This document shows, one piece after another, positions 34,348 through 46,075 of a DNA stretch of 64,000 bases. Positions within the stretch are counted from its first letter, which is position 1. Each line of letters opens with the position of its first letter. The notes below the pieces were generated by a model. It did no database searches and was not told the DNA's origin. It was given only the letters and a program-made list of their open reading frames with translations. This DNA is from Vombatus ursinus (taxonomy: Eukaryota > Chordata > Mammalia > Diprotodontia > Vombatidae). Location: assembly GCF_900497805.2 (NCBI RefSeq), contig NW_020954570.1, positions 10,353,730 to 10,417,729 of the forward strand. The letters run 5' to 3'. Position numbers and translations under genes: made by a program.

Positions 34348-35113
34348 AAGAAAGTAAAGTAGAAAAAAGAAAACATCTACCATTCACCACCAGAAAGAGA
34401 TCTCAGGAGGAAAACTTATAGGAATGTCATAGCCAAGTGTCAAAACTCCCAGATTAAGAAGAAAACATTGAAAGCAACAAGAAAATAACAATTTAAATAC
34501 TGCAGAAATACAGTCAGGATTTCACGAGACCTAGTAGCTTCTAAACTAAAAGATTGTAGATCTTGGAAAATTACATTTTGAAGTGTAAAAAACTGGAGTT
34601 GCATCCAAGAATAACTTACCCAGTGCAGTTGAGTATAATCCTGAATGAAAAAAAAATGGATTTTTGATGAATTGAAAGACTTTCAGGTATTTGTAACAAA
34701 AAGACCAGAACTCAATTGAAAATTCAGTATAAAAGATCCAGGAGAAATATAAGGTTAACTTTAAAGACCAATTATAAGGCTTTATTGAAGTTAAATTGTT
34801 TACTCATTATATATGAAAATGTTATCAGTATTCTTAAAACTGTCATCATACTAAAGTAAGTTGAAAGAAATGTTGGGTCTGACTTGTGTATGAAAGAGGT
34901 GATTCTAAAAAACGAAATTGGTTAGCAAAACATGAAAGGAGGAACTAATACAGATGAAGCAAGTGGGGTACAGGGCTGGTAAAGTTTGAAGCTTACTTTC
35001 ATCTACATTAAAAACAAAACAACATGTAAATCTAGAGGTGTATAAAAGTCTTCTAAACTGGTAGAGAAGTGAGAAAACTAGGTAAAAGAGTTGGGGAGAG
35101 ACTTTTAGAAGGG

Positions 35114-35114
<1 letters not shown>

Positions 35115-35151
<37 letters not shown>

Positions 35152-35205
35152 TATATGTGTGTGTGTATGTATGTACATACATAGGTATATATATATATTT
35201 AGGAG
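35115..35205. repeat. Compound (TA)n/(CA)n/(TG)n microsatellite
   Basis: TA units are followed by ACACAC, then ATATGTGTGTGTATG-type units and more TA. The two halves are partly self-complementary and could form a hairpin. It lies in the L1 spacer. Confidence 0.9.
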
Positions 35206-36302
35206 GGTGAGAGAGAAGATAAGGGAGAGATTTTTGAAGGGATGTGTAGATTAAGATTAAAAGTTTGAGGGTAGAAGATAAGGGAATGTTTCTTAGAAGG
35301 GTGGATAAAATAAGGAATGGGAGGGTAACAGGAGAAGGCAAGGTAACAGGGATAGGATAAAAAGAGAAGCTGATAAATAAGATAGAGGGAATTTCACAAA
35401 TAATAATTATAACATTGAATGTGAATAGTACAAACTCACCCACAAAATGGAAACAGCAGAATGAATTAAAAATCAAAATTAAAAAAAAGTTTACCAGAAA
35501 CACATTAAAGAATGAGTGATACACATAGGGTTAAAATGTAGGGTTTGGGTAGAATTTACTTTGCTTCATTGATGCAAAAAAGCAGGGGTAACAATTATGA
35601 TCTCAGACAATGTTATGGTTTAAATAGATGTAATTAAGAGAGTAACAGGGCAACTACATTTTGATAAAAGATACCATACAAAATGAAGCTATATCAATAT
35701 TGAATTTATATGCACCAAATACTATGGCATCTACATTTTTAAAAGAAAAATTAAATGGATTACAGGTGGAGATAGATAGTAGTACTATGATAGTGTGGGA
35801 CTTTAATATTCCCTTCTCAGAGTTAGATAAATCTAACAATTTAAAAAAATGTCAAAAAAGCAAATAGACTTTTAGATGAGCTAAACATGATAGATATCTG
35901 GAGAGAATTGTATATAAACAGAAAGTAATACAACTTTTTATCAGAAGTTCAAGGTAACTTCACAAAGGTTGACCATATATTAGTATGTTTTATAGTTAAA
36001 AGAAGAAATGTTAAAAGTGTACCTTTCAAATCACAATGCAATAAAATTATATCAAATAATGGACTATCAAAACAGATTAACAACTAATTGGAAATTAAAC
36101 AACCTAATCTTAAAGAATGAGTGGGTAAAAGAACAAATCATAGAAACAATCAATGATTTCATTAAATAGAATGACAATAATAAAACAACACATCAAAACC
36201 TATGGATCATTGAAAAAGCAGTAACCAGAGGAGAATCTGTATCTCTAAATGCTTACATGAATAAAATAGAGAAAGAACAGACTAATGAAATGGATGCACA
36301 AT

Positions 36303-37688
36303 TTTTTATTTATTAATTGATTTTTTATTAATTTATTTTGATTTATCAACAATCACTTCCATAAGCTTTTGAGTTTTAAATTTTTCTCCCCCTCCCTCCA
36401 CACCTCCTTCCCCAAGACATCATTCAATCTGATGTAGGTTATACACATACATTCCTATTAAACATATTTTCACATCAGTGAAGTTGTAAGGAAGAATTAG
36501 AACCAATAGTTGGAACCACCAGAAAGAAGAAAGAAAACACAACAGAAGAAAAAAAAATAGAAAATAGTATACTTCAATCTGCATTCAAACTCCATAGTTC
36601 TTTTTTTGGATGTGGATAGTATTTTCCATCAGAGGCCTTTGGAGATGTCTTAGTTCCTTGCATTGCTGAGAAGGGTTAATTCTATCAATATTAGTCATTG
36701 CACAACATGGCTGTTACTGAGTACAATGGTCTCCTGGTTTTGCTCACTTCATTGAGCATCAGACCATATAAGTCTTTCCAGGTTTTTCTGAAGTCTGCCT
36801 GTTCATCATTTCTTATAGCACAATAGTATTCCATTATATTCATAAACCACAACTTGTTCAGTCATTCCCCAATTGATGGGCATACTCTCAATTTCCAATT
36901 CTTAGGCACCACAAAAAGAGCTGCTATGAATATTTTTGTACATGTGGATCTTTTTCCCATTTTTATGATCTCTTTGGGATATAGCCCTAAAAGTGGTATT
37001 GCTGAGTCAAAGGGTATGCACATTTTTATAACCCTTTGGGCATAGTTCCAAATTGCACTCCAAAATGGTTGGATCATTTCACAACTCAACCAACAACTCA
37101 TTAGTGTTCCAATTTTCCCTCATCTTCTCCAACATTTATCATTTTCCTGTTTTGTCATGTTGGCCAATCTTATAGGTGTGATATGGTACTTCAGAATTGT
37201 TTTTTTTAAATTTGCATTTCTCTAATCAATAGTGATTTCGAGCATTTTTTCATATGACTATAGATGGCTTTAATTTCTTCATCTGAGAACTTCCTGTTCA
37301 TATCCTTTGACCATTTATCAATTTGTGAAGGACTTGTATTCTTATAAATTTGACTTAATTCTCTACATATTTTAGAAATGAGGCCCTTATCAGAGATACT
37401 GGATATAAAAATTCTTTTCACATTTTCTACTTTCCTTCTAATCTTAGTTGCATTGGCTTTGTTTGTGCAAAAACTTTTCAATTTAATGTAATCAAAGTTA
37501 TCCATTTTGCATTTTGTAATGTTCCCTATCTCCTGTTTGGTCATGAATTCTTCTATTCTCCATAATTCTGATAGGTAAACTTGCTCTCCCAGTTTGCTTA
37601 AAGTATCAGCCTTTATATCTAAATCATGAACCCACTTTGACTTTATTTTGGTATATGGAGTGAGATTTTGGTCTATGGGTATGCAATT
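36303..37688 (-). mobile_element. L1 3' part inserted in an opposite-strand L1
   Basis: The T-rich left border (36,303-36,345) is its A tail. On the minus strand it holds the 3' UTR, the ORF2 C-terminus ('IFIAALFVVPKNWKLRVCPS' near 36,930) and part of the tail domain to about 37,685. The left flank ends with a 22-bp word resembling aaaatagagaaagaacagac that is repeated as aaaatagaaaaagaacaaac just after the right border (37,693-37,715). This fits a target duplication plus some drift. Confidence 0.85.
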
Positions 37689-37689
37689 T

Positions 37690-38275
37690 TAAAAATAGAA
37701 AAAGAACAAACTAAATCTCTCCAATTAAACACTAAATTGGAAATCCCCAAAATTAAAGGTGAGATTTTAAAAATTGACTATAAAAATACTGAATTAATAA
37801 ACAAAATTAATAGTTGGTCTTATGAAAAAAAAGTAAACTAAATAAATAATTTGTTAATTTGGTTTTTAAAAAGAGAAGAAAACCAAATCACTAGTGTCAA
37901 AATGAAAAGAATGAATATACCACTAATGAAGATGAAATCAAAACAATTATAAGGAGTTATTTTATCCAATTATGTGACAATAAACTTAACAATTTAAGTG
38001 AAATGAAAGAATAATTACAAAAATATAAATTGCCTAGATTAGCAGAAGATGAAATAGAATTATCTAAATAGAGCTATTTTAGAAAGAGAAATTGAACAGG
38101 CCATAAATGAGCTTCCCAAGAAAAAAGGTACCAAGACTAATGGATTTATAATCAAATTCTATCAAACATTGAAAGATCAACTAATTCTAATACTAACTAA
38201 ATTATTTGGCATAATAGTCAAAGAAGAGATCCTACCAAACTCCTTTTATGAAACAAATATGGTGATGATAATATA
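37690..38275 (+). mobile_element. L1 ORF2, continuation of the 33,776 copy
   Basis: It continues the plus-strand L1 in phase with the ORF2 order: 'IEKEQTK', then 'KLEIPKIKGEILKIDYKNTE' at 37,735-37,795, then the start of the RT domain. The match ends near 38,275 ('[12 protein letters not shown]'). Heavily decayed. Confidence 0.8.
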
Positions 38276-39547
38276 ATGTTATAATTTTGTGTGCATAAAA
38301 ATGAGTTAGTTTGTAGGAGTACAGTCAATTCTCTAAGAATATATGTCCAATATCTTTCATCAAATACTTGAGCTTAGAAAAGAACAGCCAATTCACTTAT
38401 TTTCTCCACTTCTAACTACACAAATTTTGAATTCTGTTTAATCACTGAAACATAGATTACCTAATTAAGTGTTATTTCAATACTCTCTGCAGATGAGATC
38501 CTCTGTTTTCTCTGACTTCTTTACAGATCGATATTAAATCCAAACAAATGAGGAATTACATCTCAATAACATAAGGTTTTTGTTAGAGTAGTATATCACA
38601 GATGTCCTTATTAATGAAATGTTTTCCCACTAAAGGACAAATACATGTTTATTTAAATAAAAGTGGGAATGAAGAAAGTCCAGCTCTTTTTCATCTCTGA
38701 GTGCCTGCAACTTGGTTAAGAGATCATTATGAAATAGATATAGTATATGTAGCACAGGATTCAAGAGCAATCAGATAGTAGGTTATCATCAAGAGGAAGT
38801 GGGAAAGGATTCATAATGACAGTTGCTTTGATTTCTCCTTGACTATTGAGTATAATATAAAATTAATGAACAACATGTCAAGGTTATGTTTCTGGAAGAG
38901 AAAACTGCTATCTGCCCCTCCACACTAACTCCTTGAATCATGATAATGTATTATTTAAAGCAAGTTTCCTTGTCAGTTGCAATAATATTGGACCCAAAAA
39001 AGGATATTTCTGGGTTTTAATTATACAGAAATAATGTAATAAAATTCTTTCAGTCACTTTACAATCTGAAGATAAGATTTAAGTTTTGCACCTGGCAAGA
39101 ATAATACTTCTTTATTTAATAGTAAGATAACAGGGATGATGAGGTCATTCAGTGGGCCACATACTTTGGTCCCTTGTTCAAAAACATGTGTGGACAACAG
39201 GATTTCATTGGTTTCTGTGGTTTCTCATGGCTGGGGACTGTTTCAAAGATGATTGACAACTGAGCCAGGAAGTATAGGCAAGGAAAGATGGCTTCTTTCC
39301 TCTTTTTTTCTTTTTTTTTTAAATTTTAAAAAACAAATTTTTCTTTCCTCTTTCAAGAAAATCTTTTGGTTGTGACACAGCCAATAACAGTTCTCCTTAC
39401 AATTTCCAAAGAGAGTAAGGAATAGCTTCCTGGTGACCCTCCTGCTCAGATCCCAGCTTAAATGACAACTATGCCCAAATCAAAAAAAGTTGTGTTATCC
39501 TATTTAGTTCTGAGATTGGACCTCAAGTCATTGTCTGCCTTTTCCAT

Positions 39548-39585
<38 letters not shown>

Positions 39586-39764
39586 TGTGTGTGTTTACCA
39601 AGCATAAATAATTAAACAATAAACCTGACATTTAGATATTAATAACTTTGTTGGGTTATCCATAAGTACAAGAAATCAAATTAAGTGTTAACTGCTTAGC
39701 TGAAGATGATTTCTGCAACAATCTCTTGGAATTGTAGAGTATCCTAAACTGCAGGATATTATTA
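38276..39764. other. Unassigned AT-rich DNA
   Basis: I see no gene and no repeat I can name in these 1.5 kb. Exceptions are a T/A-rich patch at 39,302-39,350 and the CT/GT microsatellite at 39,549-39,595. It separates two L1-dense blocks. Confidence 0.55.
39549..39595. repeat. (CT)n(GT)n compound microsatellite
   Basis: Some ten CT units pass directly into about thirteen GT units. Confidence 0.95.
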
Positions 39765-40290
39765 TTTTTACCGTCAAATATTTTATTCTTTCATTTTTTC
39801 ACACTTAATAGTATATTATTTTTCCAATTACATGTAAAGATAGTTTTCCACATTAACATTGATAAGATTTTGAAATTCAATTTTTTCTCTCTATCTCTGC
39901 CATCCCCTATCATTAAGATGGCATGCAATCTGATATAGGCTGTACACGTACAAATCTAATTTAACATATTTCCATATTAGTCATGTTGTGAAGTAAGAAT
40001 CAGAACAAAAGGGAAAAACCATGAGAAAGCAAAAAAAGAGAGAAAATAGTATGGTTGATCTGCATTCACACTTCAAGTTCTTCCTCTGGATGTGGATAGC
40101 GTTTTCCATCATGAGTCTCTTGAAATTGCCTTAGATCATTGTATTGCGGAGAAGAGCTAAGTCTATCAAAGCTAGTCATCTTACAGTGTTGCTGTTACTG
40201 TGTACAGTGTTCTCTTAGTTGTGCTCACTTCATTCAGCATCAGTTCGTGCAAATCTTTCTAGGTTTTTCTGAAGTCCACTTCCTCATCAT

Positions 40291-40436
40291 TTTTTTTTTT
40301 GGTGAGGCAATTGGGGTTAAGTAACTTGCCCAGGGCCACACAGCTAGTAAGTGTCAAGTGTCTGAGGCTAAATTTGAACTCAGGTCCTCTTGACTCCAAA
40401 GCTGGAGCTTGATCGACTGTTCCACCTAGCTGCCCC
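40291..40436 (-). repeat. WSINE1/SINE1-type SINE, antisense
   Basis: T-rich tail at 40,291-40,300, then 'ggtgaggcaattggggttaa', core and tRNA-like head ending 'ccacctagctgccc'. The flanks share 'ctcatcatt' (ending 40,290 and again from about 40,438), a short target duplication inside the L1 3' UTR. Confidence 0.92.
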
Positions 40437-42392
40437 TCTCATCATTGCTTATGGAACAATAGTATTCCATTATATTAATACACTACAACTTGTCCAACCA
40501 TTGCCTAACTGATGAGTATCCTCTTAATCTCCAATTCTTTGCCACCATAAAAATAGCTGCTATAAATATTTTGTACATGTGGGTCTTTTTTCTCTTTTTT
40601 ATATCTTTGGGATATAGATGTAGCAGTGGTATTGCTGGATGAAAAGGTATGCACAGTTTTATAGTCCTTTGGACACAAGTCCAAATTGGTGTCCAGAATA
40701 GTTGAATCAGTTCACAACTCCAACAACAAAGTATTAGTGTTCCAATTTTCCCATATCTTCTCCAACATTTATCATTTTCCTTTTCTGCCATACTAACCAA
40801 TATGATAGGTGTGATATGATACCTCAGAGTGGTATTAATTTGTATTTCTCTGATCAATAGTGATTTAGAGCATTTTTTCATATGGCTATAGATAGTTTTA
40901 ATTTCTTCATCTGAAAACTGCCTGTTCAAAGTCTTTGACCATTTCTCAATTGAGAAAGATTTGTATTCATATAAATTTGATTCAGTTCACTATGTATTTT
41001 AGAAATGAGGCCTTTATCAAAGACACTGGCTGTAAAAAAGTGTTTCCAAGCTTTCTACTTCCCTTCTAATTTTGGTTGCTTTGTTTGTGCAATTTTTTTT
41101 AATTTAATGCAATCAAAATCATTCCTTTTGCATTTCATAATGTTTTCTATCTCTTGCTTGTCATAAAGTCTTCCATTCTCCATATATTTGACAGATAAAC
41201 TATTCCTTGTTCTCCTAATTTGCTTAGGGTATCACCCTTTATGTCTAAATAATGTATGCATTTTGACCTTATCTTGGTATACAGTGTAAGATATTGGTCT
41301 ATGCCTAGTTTCCACCATACTCTTTTCAAGTTTTGCAGCAGTTTTTGTCAAAGAGTGAGTACTTATCCCAAAAGCAGGGGTCTTTGGGTTTATCAAATAG
41401 TAGATTACTATACTCATTGACTTTTGTGTCTTGAATACCTAACCTATTCCATTGATTCACCACTCTATGTTGTAGCTAGTACCAAATAGATTTGATGATT
41501 GCTGCTTTACAATACAGTTTTCGATCTGGTATGGGTAGACCACCTTCCCTTGGATTTCTTTTCACTAATTTCCTTGAAATTCTGGACTCTTTTTCTTCCA
41601 GATGTTAATATGTTTTCCAGCTCTGTAAAATATAGCTCTACAATATTTTAAAAAGACTCTAAAAATTCTAGCTCTATAAAATAATTTTTGTTAATTTGAT
41701 TGGCCTGGCACTTAATAAGTAAATTCATTTTTGTAGAATTGCCATTTTTATTATATTAGCTCAGCCTACCTATGAGCAACTGATATTTTTTCCAATTATT
41801 TAGATCTGACTTCATTTGTGTGGAAAGTGTTTTGTAATTGTGTTCATATACTTCCTGGGTTTGTCTCGGCAGGTAGACTCTCAAGTATTTTACATTGTCT
41901 ACAGTTATTTTAAATGGGATTTCTCTTTTTATCTCTTGCAGCTGGTATTTTTTAGTAATATATAGAAATGCTGATGATTTATGTGGGTTTATTTTATATA
42001 CTGCAACATTGTTAAAGTTGTTATTTATTGCAAGTAGTTTTTTTTTCACTTGATTTTCTAGGATTGTCTAAGTATATGATCATATTTTCTGCAAAGAGTG
42101 ATAGCTTTTTCCCCTCATTGCATATTTTAATTCCTTCAGTTTCTTTTTCTTCTCTTTTAGCTATAGCTAATATTTCTAGTGCAATATTGAATGAGCATGG
42201 TAATAGTGGACATATTTGTTTCTCTCCCTATCTCATTGGAAATGCTTATAGCTTACCCCCATTATATATAATGCTTGCTGATAATTTAAGACAGCAGCTA
42301 CTTATCATTTCAAGGAAAATTCCATGTATTCTTATGTTCTCTACTTTTTTAAAACAGGTATGGGTGCTGTATTTTGTCAAAAGCCTTTTCTG

Positions 42393-44337
42393 ATAAACTC
42401 ACATAAATCACAAGCATTTCTATATATTACTAACAAAGCCCAACAGCAACAGATAGAAAGTGAAATTATGTTTACAGTTATTGTATACATTATGAAATAT
42501 TTGGGAGTCTACCTGCCAAAACAAACCCAAGAACTATATGAATACAATTACAAAACACTTTTCACACAAATAAAATCAGATCCAAATAATTGGAAAAACA
42601 TCAGTTGCTCCTGGGTAGGCTGAGTTAATATAATAAAAATGATAATTCTACCTAAATTGATTTACTTAATCAGGGCCATACCCATCAAACTAACAAAAAA
42701 TTGTAGAGCTAGAAAAATAATAACAATATTCATCGGGAAGAACAAAGGGTCCAGAATTTTAAAGGAATTAATGAAAAGAAATGCAAGGGAAGGTGGACTA
42801 GTTGTACCAGATCTTAAATTGTATTATAAAGCAGCAAACATCAAAACTACTTGATACTGGCTAAGAAATATAGTGATGGATCAGTGGAATAGGTTAGGTA
42901 CACAAGACACAGTAGTAAATGACTATAGTAATCTACTGTTTGATAAACCCAAAGACCCCAGCTTCTGGGATAAGAATTCATTATTTGACAAAAACTTCTG
43001 GAAAAACTGGAAAATAGTAAGGCAAAAACTGGGAGTAGACCAACATCTTACACCATATACCAAATAAAGTCAAGTACATGATTTAAATATAAAGGCTGAT
43101 ATTTTAAGCTTACTGGGAGAGCAAGGAATAGTTTACCTGTCAGATTTATAGAGAGCAGAAGAATTTATGACCAAACAAGGGATAGACAACATTGTGAAAT
43201 TCAAAATGGATAATTTTGATTTCATTAAGTTGAAAAGTTTTTCACAGACAAAGCCAATGTGACCAACAAGGGAAGCAGAAAATTGGGAAAGAATTTTTAC
43301 AACCAGTGTCTCTGATAAAGGCCTCACTTCTAAAATATATAGAAAACTGAATCAAATTTATAAGAATGCAAGTCATTTCACAATTGAGAAATGGTCAAAA
43401 CATATGAATAGGCAGTTTTCAGATGAAGAAATTAAAACTATCTATAATCTTATGAAAAAATGGTCTGAAGCACTATTGATTAGAGAAATGCAAATCAAAA
43501 CAACTCTGAAGTACCACATCACACCTATCAAATTGGCTAACATGACAAAACAGGAAAATTACAAATGCTGGAGAAGATGTGGGAAAATTGGAACATTAAT
43601 GCATTGTTGGTGGAGTTGTAAACTGATCTAACCATTTTGGAGAGCAATTTGGAACCATGCCCCAAGGGTTATAAAATGTGCATACCCTTTGACCCAGCAA
43701 TAGTACTTCTATCCTCCAGAGATCATAAAAATGGGAAAAGGACCCACATGTACAAAAATATTTATAGCAGCTCTTTCTGTAGTGGCAAAAAATTGGGTAT
43801 TGAGAGGATGCCCATCAATTGGGGAATGGCTGAACAAATTGTGGTATATGAGTGATGAGCAGTCTGGAGGGACTTATATGAACTGATGCTGAGTGAAGTA
43901 AGCCAATCAAGGAGACCATTGTACACAGTAACAGCCACATTGTGTGATGACTGGCTTTGCTAGACTTAGCTCTTCTCAGCAATGTAAGAATCTAATACAA
44001 CTCCAAAAGACTCATGATGGAAAAATGCTATCTACACCTAGTGAAAGAACTATGAAGTCTGAATGCAGATCTAGGCATACAATTTGCTCTTTCTAATTTT
44101 TTTTTGTTTTATTTCTTCTTTCTTTTGGTTCCTTCCATTTCTTCTAATTCTTCTTTACAACATGACTAATGTAAAATATGTTTAATAAGAATTTATATGT
44201 AGAACCTATATCAGACTGCCACTGTCTTGAGGAGGTAGGAGCTAGAGGAAATTTAAAACTCACAAGCTTATGAGAGTGAATGTTGAAAACTAAAAAGAAA
44301 TAATTTAAAAAGAAAAAAAAGAAAAGAAAACTAAGAA
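42393..44337 (+). mobile_element. 5'-truncated L1 nested in an opposite-strand L1
   Basis: It covers ORF2 from the thumb ('INSHKSQAFLYITNKAQQQQ' at 42,390-42,450) through 'NAREGGLVVPDLKLYYKAAN' (42,775-42,840) to the C-terminal Cys/His motif C-x3-C-x7-H-x4-C (43,569-43,625). The C-terminal 'NWVLRGCPSINWGMAEQ'-like residues, the 3' UTR and an A-rich tail follow. The flanks repeat 'aaaagccttttctg' (left, to 42,391) and 'aaaaagctttttttctg' (right, from 44,338), a slightly diverged target duplication. Confidence 0.9.
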
Positions 44338-44589
44338 AAAAAGCTTTTTTTCTGCATGTATGGAGATAATTGCATGATTTCTGTTAATTTTGTTGTTGAC
44401 ACTGTCAATTATACTGATAGTTTTCCTAATATTGAACCAGCCCTGGTATAAATCCTACCCAGTCATAATGTATTGTCCCAGTGATAAGTTGCTGTAATTC
44501 CTTTGACAATATTCTATTTAAAATTTTCCATCAATATTCATTAGGGAAATGTCTACAATTGTGTTTCCCTGTTTTGTCTCTCCCTGTCA

Positions 44590-44800
44590 TGTCATAGTGG
44601 ATAGAGAGTAAGCCTGGGAGTTAGGAAGGCTTGAATTCAAGTCCCTCATATGACTCTTGGGCAAGTCACTTGATCTGTGATTGTCCCAGGCATCTCTGTA
44701 AGGCTGCAGTTTGCACAGCAGCTGCAGATCTGCATTGATAAGGGGAATTTCCTTTACCAGTAAAATCACAAATCTGGTCCAAAAAGGAAAAAAAAAAAGT
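44590..44800 (+). repeat. tRNA-derived SINE, MIR/CORE-related
   Basis: Head 'agtggatagagagtaagcct', decayed core ('cttgggcaagtcacttgatc'), then a distinctive second half ('cccaggcatctctgtaaggc' and 'gcagatctgcattgataagg') and an A-rich tail at about 44,788-44,800. The second half differs from WSINE1, so it is another SINE family; I recall it as a marsupial SINE but cannot name it safely. Confidence 0.7.
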
Positions 44801-45340
44801 TAAAGAACAAGTATTATACACAGTGACCATTTCATGGAGCATTCATGTGGATAGGCCTAGGCCTTGGTCTTTACTGATATGTATGCAGGATGGAGCACAG
44901 TCCATGGTTTGCTGAACCTATATTCTGTCCACTCCCAGGGACACATGGTCAGGACTGAAAGACTTGGAGCTTTGGCATGGCCTGAGTGGTCCCTTGGCCT
45001 CCCCATCTCTCACAGAAGAGGGTGAGACAAGGCTGCTGCAGCAATTCAACCACAATCAGCAGCCCACTTAGCTGACTTTGAAAGGAGACTCTCCAAGAAA
45101 TTGTCCAATTCATAAGAAAAGGAAGTAGCAAAGCTTAGGCCTGCAGTTCTTCTGATTGCAAGGCTAATGCCTTGCTTCCTGCTACCTGCTGCTTCCCTAA
45201 CATATAGACACATAGCCCTGTTTCAACAGGGTTCAATCTTGGCAAATATTTGTTTGTATTTGCAGGACTGGAAGAAGGGTATATTTTGGGAGAGGAAAAA
45301 TTTCAGGGATGTATATTTGTGAGAATGTGAGTGAATGTGT

Positions 45341-45369
45341 GTGTATGTGTGTGTGTGTGTGTGTGTGTT
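45341..45369. repeat. (GT)n microsatellite
   Basis: About 13 GT units at 45,341-45,369, followed by a looser TATG/TGTA-rich stretch to 45,440. Confidence 0.9.
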
Positions 45370-45457
45370 TATGGGAAAGGATGGTGAGTTATATGTTTGT
45401 TATAGAGTATGTATATGTATGTATGTGTATATGTATGTATATAATGTGGCTCCCACT

Positions 45458-45585
45458 CCATTATGACAAAGAAATGAAGCCCCGAGAAATTATGACTTTC
45501 CCAGTTAAATAGTAAAGAAAGGCAAGTTTTGAGGGCAGGCTTTTCTAGCTTCAAGTCCAAGAATTTTTAGTTACACTCAAGCCAA
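45458..45585 (+). repeat. MIR-like relic
   Basis: The order 'cattatgacaaagaaatgaa', 'gactttcccagttaaatagt' and 'gggcaggcttttctagcttc' resembles the middle and end of MIR. Diverged and short. Confidence 0.45.
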
Positions 45586-45789
45586 CTAAAAATATCAGGA
45601 AACTATTTTAAATATTCTTGAACTAGGTAGCTTCAAGAAAAAAAATCATAAAGACTTCTAACATTGGTGACTAATAAACTAGAATGTTAATAATTAAGAA
45701 GAAGAGATGACCTGGATTTGGACTGTGCCTTTAAGCCAAAAGAATGTCATATACATCCTATTTTTCTCCTTCCTGAATTCTTAAAGATC

Positions 45790-46075
45790 GTTTTGTTGTT
45801 TGATCTTTTCAGTTGTGTCTGACTCTTTGTGACCCCATTTGGGTTTTTTTTATTTATGTACTTATTTATTTTTGGCAAAGATACTGGAATAGTTTACCAT
45901 TTCCTTCTGCAGCTCATTTTAAAGATGAGGGACTGAGGCAAACAGGATTAAATTACTTGCCAAGGGTCACAGAGCTAATAAGTGTCTGGGGCAGAATTTG
46001 AACTTGGGAATATGAGGCTTCCTGACTCCAGGCCTGGCTCTCTATCACTGTACCACATAGCTGCCCTCTTATACA
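45790..46075 (-). repeat. MAR1/MIR-type long SINE, antisense
   Basis: Plus-strand 'cagttgtgtctgactctttg' and 'tgaccccatttgggtttttt' start it. 'agatactggaatagtttacc' and 'gatgagggactgaggcaaac' follow, then the 'cttgccaagggtcacagagc' core and the tRNA-like head 'ccaggcctggctctctatca'. Nearly complete at about 285 bp. Confidence 0.88.

Larger units (their letters stand above)
33776..36302 (+). mobile_element. L1 ORF1 to early ORF2
   Basis: It enters in the ORF1 coiled coil ('LKKELKNQRREIEEKIGKK' at 33,795-33,850) and continues through the RRM and C-terminal domain to about 34,770. A spacer follows with a TA/CA microsatellite (35,115-35,205), then the ORF2 endonuclease region (35,400-36,300; 'NLYAPNTMASTFLKEKLNGL' at 35,700-35,760 and the 'WDFNIPFSELDKSN' stretch at 35,800). 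Numerous stops. A WSINE lies in ORF1 and a minus-strand L1 begins at 36,303. The L1 resumes at 37,690. Confidence 0.85.

Noticed and set aside
35115-35205. Hairpin or regulatory RNA
   Set aside because: The self-complementarity comes from TA and CA/TG microsatellite units and needs no functional explanation.
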